Positions 62,640-64,000 of a DNA stretch of 64,000 nt are shown here, piece by piece. The notes under the pieces were generated by a model. That model was not told where the DNA came from. It did no database searches and was given only the letters and a program-made list of their open reading frames with translations. The position numbers and the translations under genes are program-made. The DNA comes from Chryseobacterium gambrini (GTDB taxonomy: Bacteria; Bacteroidota; Bacteroidia; Flavobacteriales; Weeksellaceae), in the NCBI RefSeq assembly GCF_900156825.1, contig NZ_FTOV01000002.1, positions 434,001 through 498,000 of the forward strand, written 5' to 3'. The stretch's first letter is position 1; every line of letters begins with the position of its first letter.

Positions 62640-62680
62640 AAACGGCGGATTTGAATTTCAAATCCGCCGTTTTAATTTTT
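62640..62680. terminator. Bidirectional terminator between sppA and the GlsB-like gene
   Basis: Sixteen-bp perfect arms (AAACGGCGGATTTGAA/TTCAAATCCGCCGTTT) with T-rich flanks on both sides. Confidence 0.85.
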
Positions 62681-62695
62681 TATGGCTAATCAAAC

Positions 62696-62965
62696 TTAGC
62701 TTTTCTTCGTAAGCATTCCGTAAATCCACAGAACGATTAAAGCGCCTCCCACTGAAAAAATAATGGGCCAAAAGTGAAACATTCTTTCATCGCTTGCTCC
62801 GCCGCCGCCAAATATAGCATTGGCAATAAACCCGCCGACAAAAGCTCCGATGATTCCTAAAATACAGGTCATTAGCCAACCCATATTTTGTTTGCCAGGC
62901 ATTATCATTTTAGCCAAAGCACCTACAACCAGTCCGAAAATAATCCAAAGAATAAATGTGAACAT
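62696..62965 (-). CDS. GlsB/YeaQ/YmgE family stress-response membrane protein
   Basis: The 89-residue protein has three membrane helices (FILWIIFGLVVGALAKMIM, WLMTCILGIIGAFVGGFIA, FSVGGALIVLWIYGML) and the family motif around ALAKMIMPGKQNMGW. Members are transglycosylase-associated or stress proteins of the inner membrane with little-understood function. Convergent with sppA and just downstream of ftsY (63-bp gap). Confidence 0.92.
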   Translation of the reverse strand: MFTFILWIIFGLVVGALAKMIMPGKQNMGWLMTCILGIIGAFVGGFIANAIFGGGGASDERMFHFWPIIFSVGGALIVLWIYGMLTKKS

Positions 62966-63028
62966 AATAATTATTTTTTTAAAATTAGTGTTAATAGATA
63001 CAGCTAATTTATAAAAAAATATGAGCTG

Positions 63029-63982
63029 TTATCTTTTTTTGAAAAATGAATCTACAAACTCCGTACCATTAAACAACTGCAGGTCCTGCATCTTTTCTCC
63101 GACACCTATATATTTCACAGGAATCTGGAACTGGTCTGAAATCCCGATCACAACTCCTCCTTTCGCAGTTCCGTCGAGTTTGGTTACCGCTAAAGCATTA
63201 ACTTCCGTAGCGGCTGTAAACTGTTTTGCCTGTTCAAAAGCATTCTGTCCGGTAGAACCGTCAAGAACCAGTAAAATCTCATGAGGCGCATCCGGAATAA
63301 CCTTCTGCATTACTCTCTTGATTTTAGAAAGCTCATTCATTAAATTGATCTTGTTGTGAAGTCTTCCTGCCGTATCAATAATAACCACGTCTGCATTTTG
63401 GGCAACGGCACTCTGTACCGTATCAAAAGCAACGGAAGCCGGATCTGAGCCCATCTCCTGCTTTACGATAGGAACTCCGACTCTCTGACTCCAGATTACC
63501 AGTTGATCCACCGCAGCGGCTCTGAAGGTGTCTGCAGCGCCTAAAACCACTTTCTTTCCTTCCGTTGTAAACTGGTGCGCCAATTTTCCGATAGTGGTTG
63601 TTTTTCCTACCCCGTTTACGCCGACAACCATAATAACGTAAGGTTTCTTGGAGGCATCGATGTTTCCGGTTCCGGCGTGAGGATTTTCAAGCAGAAGACC
63701 TGAAATTTCTTCACGGAGGATTTTATCAAGTTCGTTTACGCCGACGTATTTGTCTCTTGCAACGCGCTCTTCAATTCTTTCTATAATTTTGATGGTGGTA
63801 GATGCGCCAACGTCGGAAGCAATCAGGATTTCTTCAAGATCATCAAGAACTTCATCATCTACTTTGCTTTTGCCGACTACGGCTTTCGTCATTTTTTCAA
63901 AGAAACCCTGGCTGGATTTTTCCAATCCTTTATCTAACGTTTCTTTTTCTTCTTTTTTAAAAATATTTTTAAACCAACTCAT
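63029..63982 (-). CDS. ftsY: Signal recognition particle receptor FtsY
   Basis: FtsY docks the signal recognition particle at the membrane. The 317-residue protein has a short basic N-terminus (MSWFKNIFKKEEKE) without the acidic A domain of E. coli, an NG domain with P-loop GVNGVGKTTTIGKL (121-134), DTFRAAAVDQL, IIDTAGRLHNK and TKLDGTAKGG (all SRP GTPase motifs), and the C-terminal amphipathic helix. It begins 18 bp from the right edge, so it is complete. Confidence 0.96.
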   Translation of the reverse strand: MSWFKNIFKKEEKETLDKGLEKSSQGFFEKMTKAVVGKSKVDDEVLDDLEEILIASDVGASTTIKIIERIEERVARDKYVGVNELDKILREEISGLLLENPHAGTGNIDASKKPYVIMVVGVNGVGKTTTIGKLAHQFTTEGKKVVLGAADTFRAAAVDQLVIWSQRVGVPIVKQEMGSDPASVAFDTVQSAVAQNADVVIIDTAGRLHNKINLMNELSKIKRVMQKVIPDAPHEILLVLDGSTGQNAFEQAKQFTAATEVNALAVTKLDGTAKGGVVIGISDQFQIPVKYIGVGEKMQDLQLFNGTEFVDSFFKKR

Positions 63983-64000
63983 CTTATGAATTATGGAATT

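Overview
The window looks like chromosomal DNA from a Chryseobacterium-like member of the Flavobacteriia (Bacteroidota). The evidence is low GC content, proteins with C-terminal type IX secretion (T9SS) sorting domains, a T9SS plug protein, many lipoproteins with short signal peptides, a fused thrA, AT-rich gene starts without strong Shine-Dalgarno sequences, and recurrent Bacteroidota -7 promoter boxes (TAnnTTTG). Genus assignment is inference; no rRNA is present. I see no prophage, IS element or CRISPR array.

Layout. 1-3.1 kb: end of a T9SS-secreted protein, a gene-poor stretch with three unassigned plus-strand terminator hairpins, two small exported proteins and tRNA-Cys. 3.1-14.2 kb: an RDD membrane protein, a DUF4403 protein, folB, the thrA-thrB-thrC operon behind a Thr/Ile-rich leader peptide, then nadA, gmk, yicC and divergent miaA. 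14.5-21.7 kb: a TetR-controlled RND efflux set (outer-membrane factor, HAE1 pump, adaptor, TetR) whose control regions hold four copies of TAAC-NNN-GTTA and whose gene gaps hold palindromic MITE-like repeats. 22-29 kb: a redoxin, three tandem 12-bp-spaced perfect DnaA boxes, and a probable trehalose-use locus (AraC regulator, MFS carrier, GH37 trehalase, TonB-dependent receptor). 29.2-33.7 kb: two adjacent surface-protein genes, each interrupted by an in-frame TGA where a Trp is expected. 34-44.5 kb: a phosphotransferase, an MBL hydrolase, a T9SS plug protein, a toxin-antitoxin-like pair, a secreted thermolysin-type protease, ferrochelatase, an Nfu protein and a gamma carbonic anhydrase-like protein. 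44.6-50.3 kb: a PIF1-like helicase and a run of small exported or uncharacterised proteins. 50.5-64 kb: a luciferase-like oxidoreductase, an HxlR/SDR pair, ribB with a degenerate GTP-cyclohydrolase domain, fmt, recQ, two tandem outer-membrane paralogues (one without the OmpA domain), folK, sppA, a GlsB-like protein and ftsY.

Most genes are ordinary core functions. The points most worth checking are the paired in-frame UGA codons at the same architectural position in two neighbouring genes, the threonine-operon leader/attenuator, the DnaA-box cluster, the TetR operator array, the orphan terminators, and the palindromic repeat families in the intergenic regions.
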